Source: CAZCJA01 sp964499015 (lineage in GTDB: Bacteria; Elusimicrobiota; Elusimicrobia; F11). Taken from it: a stretch of 32,186 bases of DNA. Shown here piece after piece: positions 25,594 to 32,186 of the stretch. The stretch's first letter is position 1. Every line of letters starts with the position of its first letter. Location: NCBI GenBank assembly GCA_964499015.1, contig CAZCJA010000021.1, positions 1-32,186 on the forward strand. The letters run 5' to 3'. The translations under genes were made by a program, and so were the position numbers. The notes beneath the pieces were generated by a model. The model searched no databases. It saw nothing but the letters and a program-made list of their open reading frames with translations, and was not told the origin of the DNA.

Positions 25594-26778
25594 ATGAGTA
25601 AAACCTGGACGTTTGCCGACCGCACAAAAAATATGGGGGCCTCGATCATCCGCGAGATCCTTAAAGTGTCCTCACGCCCCGGTGTCACCTCGTTTGCCGG
25701 CGGCCTGCCCGCGCCCACGTCGTTCCCGCTGAAAGAATTTCAGAAAGCGCTGACGGAAACCATGCGCGTGGACGCCACCAAGGCGCTTCAGTACATGGTG
25801 ACCGAAGGTCATTATGGGCTGAAAAGTTATTTGTGCGAGTGGTTGAAGGGCCAAAACATCCACGAAAAACCGGAACGCATGCTGCTCACCCAGGGTTCGC
25901 AGCAGGCGCTCGATTTCTTGGGCAAAATATTTTTTAACCCCGGCGACGCGGTGCTGGTCGAAGACCCCACGTACTTGGGCGCGATCCAGGCGTTCAAGCC
26001 GTATGAGCCGGAGTTTGTGACCGTGCCGATCGATGAAAGCGGCATGAAACTGGAGGCGCTGGAGAAAGCGCTAGCTAAGCGGCGTGTGAAATTTATCTAT
26101 GTGGTGCCGACGTTTCAGAACCCCTCTGGCGTGACCATGACGATCGAGCGGCGCAAAGCCTTGCTCAAAATCGCCAAGGCCAAAAACATCCCGATCATTG
26201 AAGACGATCCGTACGGCCTCCTGCGTTTCAAAGGAAAGTGGGTGCCGTCGCTTTATTCGCTCGCCAAAGGAAAAGGCGTCATCTATTTATCGACGTTCTC
26301 CAAATCCTTGTCGCCCGGCATTCGCTTGGGTTACGTCTTGGCCGACGCCCCGATCATCCGCCAGCTGGTGTTCGCCAAACAGGCGGCGGACTTGCAGACC
26401 AATTCGTTTATCCAGCACACGGTGTATCACTACTGCAAAATGGGTTTCTTTGAAAAACACATCCCGGTCATCATCAAAGACTACGCCCATCGCGCCAACG
26501 TGATGCTCTCGGCCATTCACGAGCATTTTCCACCTGAAGTGACTTTCATTGAGCCGCAGGGGGGGATGTTCATCTGGTGCACGCTGCCCAAAGGCCTTAA
26601 ATCGGCCGAAGTGTTCAAAAAAGCTCTCAAGCAAAAGGTGGCTTTTGTGGACGGGTCGGTGTTTTACGCCAACGGCGGCGGGGAAAATACGATGCGTCTT
26701 AATTTCACCAATTCCTCCGACGAGGCCATCCGCAGCGGAATCAAGCGCTTGGGCGCTGTAATAAAAACTTTCCTGTAA
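25594..26778 (+). CDS. PLP-dependent class I/II aminotransferase (LysN/2-aminoadipate, MocR-domain-like)
   Basis: 394 aa from ATG 25594. A TTG at 25576 would add six residues but would lie upstream of the likely transcription start. Fold-type I features: FAGGLPAP near the N-terminus, TQGSQQALDF, NPSG (N176), DDPYG (D205 and Y207, PLP contacts), STFSKSLSPGIRLGY with the Schiff-base lysine K237, and NTMRLNF with the carboxylate-binding R368. The family includes 2-aminoadipate/leucine/aromatic aminotransferases related to LysN and to the C-terminal half of MocR regulators; no HTH is present, so it is an enzyme. The substrate is not decidable. It stands alone between two palindromes, with no visible operon partner. 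Confidence 0.9.
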   Translation: MSKTWTFADRTKNMGASIIREILKVSSRPGVTSFAGGLPAPTSFPLKEFQKALTETMRVDATKALQYMVTEGHYGLKSYLCEWLKGQNIHEKPERMLLTQGSQQALDFLGKIFFNPGDAVLVEDPTYLGAIQAFKPYEPEFVTVPIDESGMKLEALEKALAKRRVKFIYVVPTFQNPSGVTMTIERRKALLKIAKAKNIPIIEDDPYGLLRFKGKWVPSLYSLAKGKGVIYLSTFSKSLSPGIRLGYVLADAPIIRQLVFAKQAADLQTNSFIQHTVYHYCKMGFFEKHIPVIIKDYAHRANVMLSAIHEHFPPEVTFIEPQGGMFIWCTLPKGLKSAEVFKKALKQKVAFVDGSVFYANGGGENTMRLNFTNSSDEAIRSGIKRLGAVIKTFL

Positions 26779-26796
26779 CTCATCACTTGCCCCACC

Positions 26797-26833
26797 GGTC
26801 CCTTCGGGCCCACCTCCCCCTCAAGGGGGGAGG
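26797..26833. repeat. Palindromic hairpins after the aminotransferase
   Basis: A small stem GGTCC/GGGCC (26797-26810, one G-U pair) is followed by CCTCCCCC (26813-26820) / GGGGGAGG (26826-26833) with loop TCAAG. The second resembles the palindrome at 25549-25571 (loop and right arm CAAGGGG...GGAAC-like). The remaining sequence to 26873 shows nothing else I can name. Confidence 0.6.
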
Positions 26834-26873
26834 AAACAACGCGTTAAATCGCCCTCTTTTTCACATTGTTTTT

Positions 26874-26927
26874 TTACAACTCCGTTACCCCTCCTTAAAG
26901 CCTTCTTAACCGCCCCGACCCTATAAT
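26874..26927 (+). promoter_or_regulatory. Pho-box-like operator and -10 of giant gene 2
   Basis: TTACA-N6-TTACC-N5-TTAA-N7-TTAA occupies 26874-26910, with repeats at 26874, 26885, 26895 and 26906 (spacing 11, 10, 11, the same as before giant gene 1). A perfect -10, TATAAT, is at 26922-26927, 16 nt after the last repeat start. The ATG is only 6 nt beyond, so the transcript should be leaderless. The operator overlaps where a -35 would be, as in activator-dependent Pho promoters. Confidence 0.65.
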
Positions 26928-26932
26928 AGGGG

Positions 26933-29900
26933 ATGTTCAAAAGAGTCGTTTCCGCCGGTCTTTTGGCCGTCTTTTTAACAACCAACGTCTTTTCCTCGCC
27001 GGGCAATGTCGCCTCGTCGCTGGCCTCGCCGCGCGTCCTTCAATCCCACGTTCGCCTGCAGCAGCCGCTCACATTGACCTCAAAATCCGCGAGCGCCTCG
27101 TACTATTTAATCGAAGACGTCCATTCGAACATCGAAGCGCAGAAGAACATCGGTCAGGCGCTCCGGTTTTTGCAGGCCGAGGCCGCCAAAGAGGGACAAA
27201 AGCTCATCGTGTGCGCCGAAGCCGCCCACGGCCGTTTCGATTTCGCGCCCTTCCGCCAATTCCCCGACGAAAATGTCACCACCCAGATCGCCGACTATTT
27301 GCTTGATCAGGATTTGATCTCGGCGATCTCATGGTTTGGTTTAAGCAGTGACGGCACGGCGCCGGTGATCGGTGTCGACGATCCGGTGTTGTACGAGAAG
27401 AACGTCGCCGCGTATCAGAAAAGCTATCTGCGCAAAGAGCGATTGGAGCGTCAGATCGACGCCGCCATGGAAATGCTCTCGCTGCACGCGTCACAGACGC
27501 TGCGCGGAACCGATCGCGCGGCGTTTTTCGCGCTGAAGAATTACCACTCGGGCCTCGCCTCGATGACCGAGGTGATCCGTCCGCTCACCGCCGGCCGGAC
27601 GATCTCCTCCACACTTATGAATTTCACGCACATCCTCGACGCCGAAAAGACGCTGGACACCGTGCGCATCGATAAAGAACGCGAGATTTTCCTCAACAGC
27701 GACGCCAACCCCGCGCTTCTAGCCAAATTGCCGGCGCTCAGCGCTTATGTCCGGCACGCGCAAACCGTCCAGGCTTTTCCCATTGAAAAACTTCACGACG
27801 ATTTGGCCGCGCTGATCGAATCCGACCGCCGTCCGCTGATTTCCGAGCTTCATAACTTAACGCTGCTCTCCAAATTGATCCGTTTTGAAATGACCAACGC
27901 CGATTGGTCGGCATATCAGCGCCGCCGTCCGGCGTTTGGCGAATCGCTGGCGAGCTTCGAAGATTTCTACCGGTTGGCCCATGAGCGCGACGCGCGCATC
28001 GCCGCGAACGCGCTGCGCGCCGCGGCCAACGAGCGGGCGGCCCGCGTGGTTATTGTGGCGGGGGGCTTCCACACCGCGGGTGTCAAAGCGCTTCTGGAGA
28101 AAAACGGCAAAAAGGTCGGCGTGCTTTCGCCGAAAATCACCGCGTTGACCAATGACGGTCCGGCCCTCAATAGCTTCTTGAAAGGGCACGGCCCGCTGCA
28201 GACTCTTTTCTTCGCCAAACGTTCCCTGGTCGCCGACGCCGCGCAGATGCTGGGAGCGCCAATAATGTCCAATTCCGGCCGCACATTTCCAAAAGCGCTG
28301 CCCGTGATCGCTTTCTTGATGGCCGCTTTTGCGGCGAGCGACGGCGTGGCGAGCGTAGTGGAACAAACGGCGGTGACCAGCGCTTCCGGCGGAGCGTTGT
28401 CGCTGATCGGCGCGGCGGGCAAGAACGCGATCGTGGCGCACGCGGCCAGCGCGCAAAACTTTGTCGTCGGTCCGACGGCGGACGCAATTCAGCCGTTAGC
28501 CAGCTTTGCGAACGTGCCGGCTTTGGGAAATATCGCCGTCATGCCGGGCGGGCTCACAATATTTCATGTTTTATCGATTGTTGCCGTTGGGTTTTTTGCC
28601 AGCTATCTCATTTATCGGATGGTCACGCCGGATGACTCCGACATCTCCGAATTGATTCGCTATCCGTCTGATCCAACGCCCGAAGAACGGCGCTTGTCCC
28701 GTGAGCGAATTGATACGTGGATGGGCGGAGCCATGGTTTCGCTGGTCGGCACTCTGATCGCCGGACCGGTTGGGTACGTCCTTGGGCACATATTTGGTCG
28801 GCTGATCATGGCTCAGCCCGTGAAATCAACCGTTGGGTTTGCGGAAGGCGACGTGTGGCTGGACACGCTTGGGGCCACGTTTAAGATTGGCACAAAGAGG
28901 CTTACTGTCGAAAAGGTTCCTTTCCTGGGTTGGCGTTTTGGGCGGAAAAGCGATTGGTCGTACTCCATGTGGCAAGTGCCCGATGCGTTGGCCTTCCTGC
29001 GAAACGCTCAATCGGTCGACGTCATTAAACGTGATGATGGTTCCGTGGACATTTTGCCGTGGCAGAACGCGCATCCGATCCCGCGTTTGATAATCAAAGT
29101 CGACACGCGCGGGGACGTTCGATATCCGGGACTGGATGATGCGATCCTGGCGGCAGTGGAAAAAGAGCCCACTGAAAAAGCCTTGATTGCCAATGTGAAA
29201 AATCAGCTGGGTATTTCGTTGTCCGAGGCGCGGATTCTGGCCTACATCATTAAGTTTTACGGAGGCGACCCGCGCTTCAACACTCTGCGCGCCAAAGACC
29301 CGACCGATTCCGATGTTGTCGCTTTGTATGAGAAAATATTGCGCGTTTACTACGCGTGGACGAAGATCCAAATTCCCGCCGAGGCCGACAGCTATTTGCG
29401 CCGCACAATGCGCCAGGAAATTAAGCGCGTGTCGGGTACGGTGTTGGAAAATCAGACCGAGATATCGCGGCTGGTGAGACTCGACCGTAAAATCGCTCCG
29501 CTGCTGGATAATCTTCTACGCTTGGCGCCCGACGCCCGCAACGCGCGGCCGATAACGGTAAAAGGATCGTTGTTGTACGGTATCGCGGGGCTCGCGGCAA
29601 GTGTGCCTCTTTATTTCCAGCACGAAACAGCGGGCATCGTTTTGTCGATCTTTTCGGGCGCGGCCTTTCTTCAGGGTGCGGCATTGTGGGTTCTCATGCG
29701 CCCGCTTGTGGGCAAAATATTCTCGTCTGGTCCGACGGGTTATCGCCTGTTATCTCCCTATACCAGCGGCCATATGCAGGCTTGGAAAATCGCCTGGCTC
29801 AAGTACAAGGCGCCCGTGCTCGCCTCTGAGCACGCATATCTGTTCGATTTGGACGATCCGCAAAGTCTTTATCAACGCTATCCAATCGCCGTCACGATTT

Positions 29901-32186
29901 ATTTGGATTCCCTCGATCCGTCGCTTGAACACCGCCCCGTCATTCTCATTAATGAAAAGAACGCCAATGTCGTCGTACAGGCCATCGCTTTCATTCACGA
30001 ATGGGTGCACTTGAAACTCATCACCATTGAGCCGGTCGCACTTTTAACCGCGCCCCTCACGGTCCCGCTCGGCTTCCTTTATGCGTTGGGCGTCGCAGGG
30101 GACCGTCTGTTTGGACTCATAAAACCGCCGCACGGCGAATTGTTCGATTTGGATTTGAAGCTCCATCTTCTTGATTATCGCGACCGCGATCTCGGCACAA
30201 AGTATCAGCCGACGGACGTGGATTATCTTAATTCCAATCCGTGGATCGTTCATCAAGGCCGGATCATTCGCCTGGCGGAGCTGATCAAGGGGAAGACCTG
30301 GTTGCGGGCGATGCGCGACATCATCGAAGTAACCCCGCCCATTCATCGCGAAGCGGTCATCGATTTTAGGACGTACTACGAATTGACCGTGCGCCAAGCG
30401 CTGACCGATCAAAAGTACGAGGACCTGATTTACAACGAATTAAAAACGTCGGACGTGCATGAGATTAAGGACCTTCTGGAAAAATATGGCCCCGGCTCTG
30501 TTTTTGGACGCTCCGCCGATCAGCTGTACGTGGCGATTCGCGCGGTCGGCAGCAACAAGCGCATCCCGGTCGGCAACACCGGCGCCTGGAAAGGGTTTTA
30601 TGAAGAAACGGACCCGCTAACGGCCAAGCCGACAGGCCGGCTCGTTTCGTTCCAGAAAATGCACGAGATAGGAATTCCTCACGCGGGCGCGTACTTGGCG
30701 CTAACCACCGCTGACGGCCGCGTGATCGTTCAATACACGCGCAATTACTTGGATTGGAGCGCCGCCGGCCACGTCGAAGTGGGACATTCGCCGGCGATGA
30801 CCGCGATCACCGAAGGAGACGAGGAGCTTCATTTGGATTTGTTGGAAATCGATCTGCGCGGACGCTTGCGCGCGGTGCCGAACGTTGACGGAAAAGCGTT
30901 CAGCCGCCGGCTCGGGCGTTCTGCGCATAAAGGGCATCCTTACTTCGAAGACGGCGTTTATCACGTCGAAGAGCCGTTGACCAAAAATGTCGAACAGCTT
31001 TATTTCTTCACCGCGCAGATCACGGACGAGGAGCTTGACCGCATTGTCGCGTATTTCAATAAACACCACACGGAAGAGGTGGACGATATCGGCGTGTTTA
31101 CGTTCGAAGAGTTGGAGCAAAGTTTTGACAGCGGCCAAAACCCGGCGATGCTTCCGCTGAGCGGCGTCACTCAATTTTTCCTCGATCGTAATATTCGCGC
31201 TCACCTGTTGAACGAACTGCGCAATCCCACGGGCGATTTCGTGCCTCGTTCGGAAACCCCGAAGGCCGTTCCGCCGAAATTGATCGCGCTGCATAAAGGA
31301 ACAAAACAAAAGATCGCCGATCTAACGAAGTTGGATATCAAAGAAGGCCGCCGCTATCTGAATAACGCGTTTTTATCGCACGCGGTCGCGCTTGGCTACA
31401 ACATGGTCGGCGAAGGACGGCGTTTCGTTGGGAATTCCATTCGCGTCCCGGGCTTCATGACCAAGGCGCTTCTCGCGGTGTTCATGTTTATGTACGGGCT
31501 CGGCATTAAAAACGCGATGTCGATCATTTTGAATTCGCTGCACAATCTTGTGCCCGATCAGGGACAAGTGGATGTCGTGCTGATCGCCGGCGATTCCAAC
31601 GATATGTACGTCCGCGACGCGATCAAATGGGACCCGGATTACGATCCGAATGACAAGGTGAACCTGCACATGCGCACCTTGCGCAGCATTCCGTCCTGGT
31701 CCTCCGACGGCGGGGTCAAATGGGTGAGCCCTCAGGCGCTGGGGTTGGACGACGGCGAATACCGGCTTCTAACGCGCGGGCCTGGCGCGCTGGCCACGTT
31801 TATCCAACTGATCGCCGACGGCACGCTGATAGATCTGGCCTCGAAAGGCGTGAAGTATTTCAAGATGCCGAATGGAGACGACGTCGGAGGCATGCCTGAC
31901 GGCCACGAATTTAAAGAGTTGGAAGAATCGGGGAAAGACGTTTTGTTTGCGCTGGTGAAACGCAATGTAACGTATCTCGTCGCCGGACCATCCAGCGGCG
32001 GCCAGGAGTGGGCGGGGGAAGTCGTCATTCAAGGCGGCGAAAAAATCATCGGTGAAAAATTGCCGGAGGGCATAACCGTTGATATGGACGTGACGGGGCC
32101 GGTGTTTATGCGTGACGGCAAGGAAATCGGCCACGTCGTGACGGGATATAAATTTGAGAAAGGCGGCACGCCTGTTTGGGACGCCG
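26933..32186 (+). CDS. Giant multidomain membrane protein 2 (ChaN/TraB-like, HExxH, Nudix-like, UDPGP-like), 3' partial
   Basis: The frame is open from ATG 26933 to the window end (at least 1751 codons, no stop; checked by translating every line). Signal peptide MFKRVVSAGLLAVFLTTNVFSS at residues 1-22. The ChaN/TraB-like domain (about 59-385) shares DVHSNxEAQKNI, GVDD and VIVAGGFH with giant protein 1. Hydrophobic segments lie at about 455-468, 537-563, 597-626 and 878-925. Residues 1022-1026 are HEWVH, followed by another hydrophobic stretch (about 1030-1055). A Nudix-like box is at 1279-1301. From about 1544 the sequence resembles UDP-sugar pyrophosphorylases. It looks like an architectural relative of giant gene 1, with the same signal peptide, N-terminal domain, membrane segments and metalloprotease-like site but different enzyme-like domains. 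No Shine-Dalgarno precedes the start. Confidence 0.85.
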   Translation, partial: MFKRVVSAGLLAVFLTTNVFSSPGNVASSLASPRVLQSHVRLQQPLTLTSKSASASYYLIEDVHSNIEAQKNIGQALRFLQAEAAKEGQKLIVCAEAAHGRFDFAPFRQFPDENVTTQIADYLLDQDLISAISWFGLSSDGTAPVIGVDDPVLYEKNVAAYQKSYLRKERLERQIDAAMEMLSLHASQTLRGTDRAAFFALKNYHSGLASMTEVIRPLTAGRTISSTLMNFTHILDAEKTLDTVRIDKEREIFLNSDANPALLAKLPALSAYVRHAQTVQAFPIEKLHDDLAALIESDRRPLISELHNLTLLSKLIRFEMTNADWSAYQRRRPAFGESLASFEDFYRLAHERDARIAANALRAAANERAARVVIVAGGFHTAGVKALLEKNGKKVGVLSPKITALTNDGPALNSFLKGHGPLQTLFFAKRSLVADAAQMLGAPIMSNSGRTFPKALPVIAFLMAAFAASDGVASVVEQTAVTSASGGALSLIGAAGKNAIVAHAASAQNFVVGPTADAIQPLASFANVPALGNIAVMPGGLTIFHVLSIVAVGFFASYLIYRMVTPDDSDISELIRYPSDPTPEERRLSRERIDTWMGGAMVSLVGTLIAGPVGYVLGHIFGRLIMAQPVKSTVGFAEGDVWLDTLGATFKIGTKRLTVEKVPFLGWRFGRKSDWSYSMWQVPDALAFLRNAQSVDVIKRDDGSVDILPWQNAHPIPRLIIKVDTRGDVRYPGLDDAILAAVEKEPTEKALIANVKNQLGISLSEARILAYIIKFYGGDPRFNTLRAKDPTDSDVVALYEKILRVYYAWTKIQIPAEADSYLRRTMRQEIKRVSGTVLENQTEISRLVRLDRKIAPLLDNLLRLAPDARNARPITVKGSLLYGIAGLAASVPLYFQHETAGIVLSIFSGAAFLQGAALWVLMRPLVGKIFSSGPTGYRLLSPYTSGHMQAWKIAWLKYKAPVLASEHAYLFDLDDPQSLYQRYPIAVTIYLDSLDPSLEHRPVILINEKNANVVVQAIAFIHEWVHLKLITIEPVALLTAPLTVPLGFLYALGVAGDRLFGLIKPPHGELFDLDLKLHLLDYRDRDLGTKYQPTDVDYLNSNPWIVHQGRIIRLAELIKGKTWLRAMRDIIEVTPPIHREAVIDFRTYYELTVRQALTDQKYEDLIYNELKTSDVHEIKDLLEKYGPGSVFGRSADQLYVAIRAVGSNKRIPVGNTGAWKGFYEETDPLTAKPTGRLVSFQKMHEIGIPHAGAYLALTTADGRVIVQYTRNYLDWSAAGHVEVGHSPAMTAITEGDEELHLDLLEIDLRGRLRAVPNVDGKAFSRRLGRSAHKGHPYFEDGVYHVEEPLTKNVEQLYFFTAQITDEELDRIVAYFNKHHTEEVDDIGVFTFEELEQSFDSGQNPAMLPLSGVTQFFLDRNIRAHLLNELRNPTGDFVPRSETPKAVPPKLIALHKGTKQKIADLTKLDIKEGRRYLNNAFLSHAVALGYNMVGEGRRFVGNSIRVPGFMTKALLAVFMFMYGLGIKNAMSIILNSLHNLVPDQGQVDVVLIAGDSNDMYVRDAIKWDPDYDPNDKVNLHMRTLRSIPSWSSDGGVKWVSPQALGLDDGEYRLLTRGPGALATFIQLIADGTLIDLASKGVKYFKMPNGDDVGGMPDGHEFKELEESGKDVLFALVKRNVTYLVAGPSSGGQEWAGEVVIQGGEKIIGEKLPEGITVDMDVTGPVFMRDGKEIGHVVTGYKFEKGGTPVWDA
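27107..28087 (+). other. Domain: ChaN/TraB-like N-terminal domain of giant protein 2
   Basis: Residues about 59-385: EDVHSNIEAQKNIGQAL (H64), VCAEAAH (E96), PVIGVDD (D149, D150) and VVIVAGGFHTAGVK (H380). Motif order and spacing follow giant protein 1 (H88, E116, D172, H447); the middle is shorter here. Assignment to the ChaN/TraB group is inference; kinship of the two domains is plain from the motifs. Confidence 0.5.
29996..30010 (+). other. HExxH motif of giant protein 2
   Basis: HEWVH (H1022, E1023, H1026), preceded by VVQAIAFI and followed by a hydrophobic stretch. This is a gluzincin-like or membrane metalloprotease-like setting; a third metal ligand is not evident. Confidence 0.45.
30767..30835 (+). 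other. Degenerate Nudix-like box
   Basis: GHVEVGHSPAMTAITEGDEE (residues 1279-1298), then LHL, lines up with the Nudix box G-x5-E-x7-REUxEExGU. E1294, E1297 and E1298 are kept. The first Glu is His1285, the Arg is Thr1293 and the Gly is His1300. Surrounding sequence (GAYLALTTADGRVIVQYT before, YFFTAQITDEEL after) fits a Nudix fold. Hydrolase activity is doubtful. Confidence 0.5.
31560..32186 (+). other. Domain: UDP-sugar pyrophosphorylase-like (UDPGP family), incomplete
   Basis: From about residue 1544, VDVVLIAGDSND, then RGPGALATFIQLIADGTLID (from about residue 1616), ASKGVKYFKMPNGDDVGG and LVAGPSSGGQ follow the order of UDPGP-family enzymes (a GHG-type loop, then G-x-k-y-hydrophobic-x-N-x-D-N). 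The Asn-x-Asp-Asn site reads NGDD. The 3' end is outside the window. Confidence 0.4.

Noticed and set aside
1..32186. tRNA, rRNA, CRISPR arrays, transposases or phage genes
   Set aside because: I saw no tRNA cloverleaf pattern, no regularly spaced identical repeats, and no transposase, integrase or phage-like protein; the repeats present are protein-coding or short palindromes.

Overview
The window reads as a moderately GC-rich bacterial chromosome segment with all convincing genes on the + strand. I infer a candidate-phylum bacterium of the Omnitrophota (OP3) / Elusimicrobiota kind. The grounds are a diderm envelope operon (PorV-like barrel, Tol/Exb motor, TonB-like and OmpA-like proteins), very large multidomain genes, FlgD-Ig-type C-terminal domains, and two giant genes that begin with a ChaN/TraB-like domain. 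No rRNA or tRNA gene is present to test this.

Region 1 (1-5544) is the 3' part of a very large secreted surface protein built from repeated Ig-like/filamin-like units. It ends in a FlgD-Ig / type-IX-sorting-like domain and is followed by an intrinsic terminator. Region 2 (5545-13844) is a tight seven-gene operon, mostly with 4-nt ATGA overlaps: PorV/PorQ-like barrel, 992-aa TPR protein, TolQ/ExbB, two tandem TolR/ExbD, a TonB/TolA-like protein with a glycine-rich spacer, and a periplasmic protein with FlgD-Ig and OmpA-like domains. I read it as a proton-motive-force-driven envelope machine. The sorting-domain cargo and PorV-like gene next door suggest a link to surface-protein export or gliding.

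Region 3 (13866-25536) is one uninterrupted 3868-codon gene. It fuses a signal peptide, a ChaN/TraB-like domain, a polytopic membrane block, a D-2-hydroxyacid dehydrogenase-like domain, a HAD-IIB phosphatase-like domain, more membrane segments, a possible methyltransferase-like domain, an HExxH site, two helix-turn-helix units and a eukaryotic-type hexokinase. Two prepilin-like sequences (RRG followed by Glu at +5 and a hydrophobic run) sit inside it at domain boundaries. Region 4 (25549-26833) is a class I/II aminotransferase flanked by C-rich/G-rich palindromes. Region 5 (26874 to the window end) is a second giant gene, open for at least 1751 codons. It has the same N-terminal domain, then membrane segments, an HExxH site, a degenerate Nudix box and a UDP-sugar-pyrophosphorylase-like domain.

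The most notable signal is that both giant genes are preceded by a matching 37-bp element (26 of 37 identical, no gaps) made of four TTA-type repeats spaced 11, 10 and 11 bp. It lies just upstream of a -10 box that is almost on top of the start codon. This is the layout of a Pho-box-type site for an OmpR/PhoB-family response regulator. It suggests that the two giant, possibly sugar-phosphate-handling membrane proteins are one co-regulated, perhaps phosphate-responsive system with very short or leaderless mRNAs.
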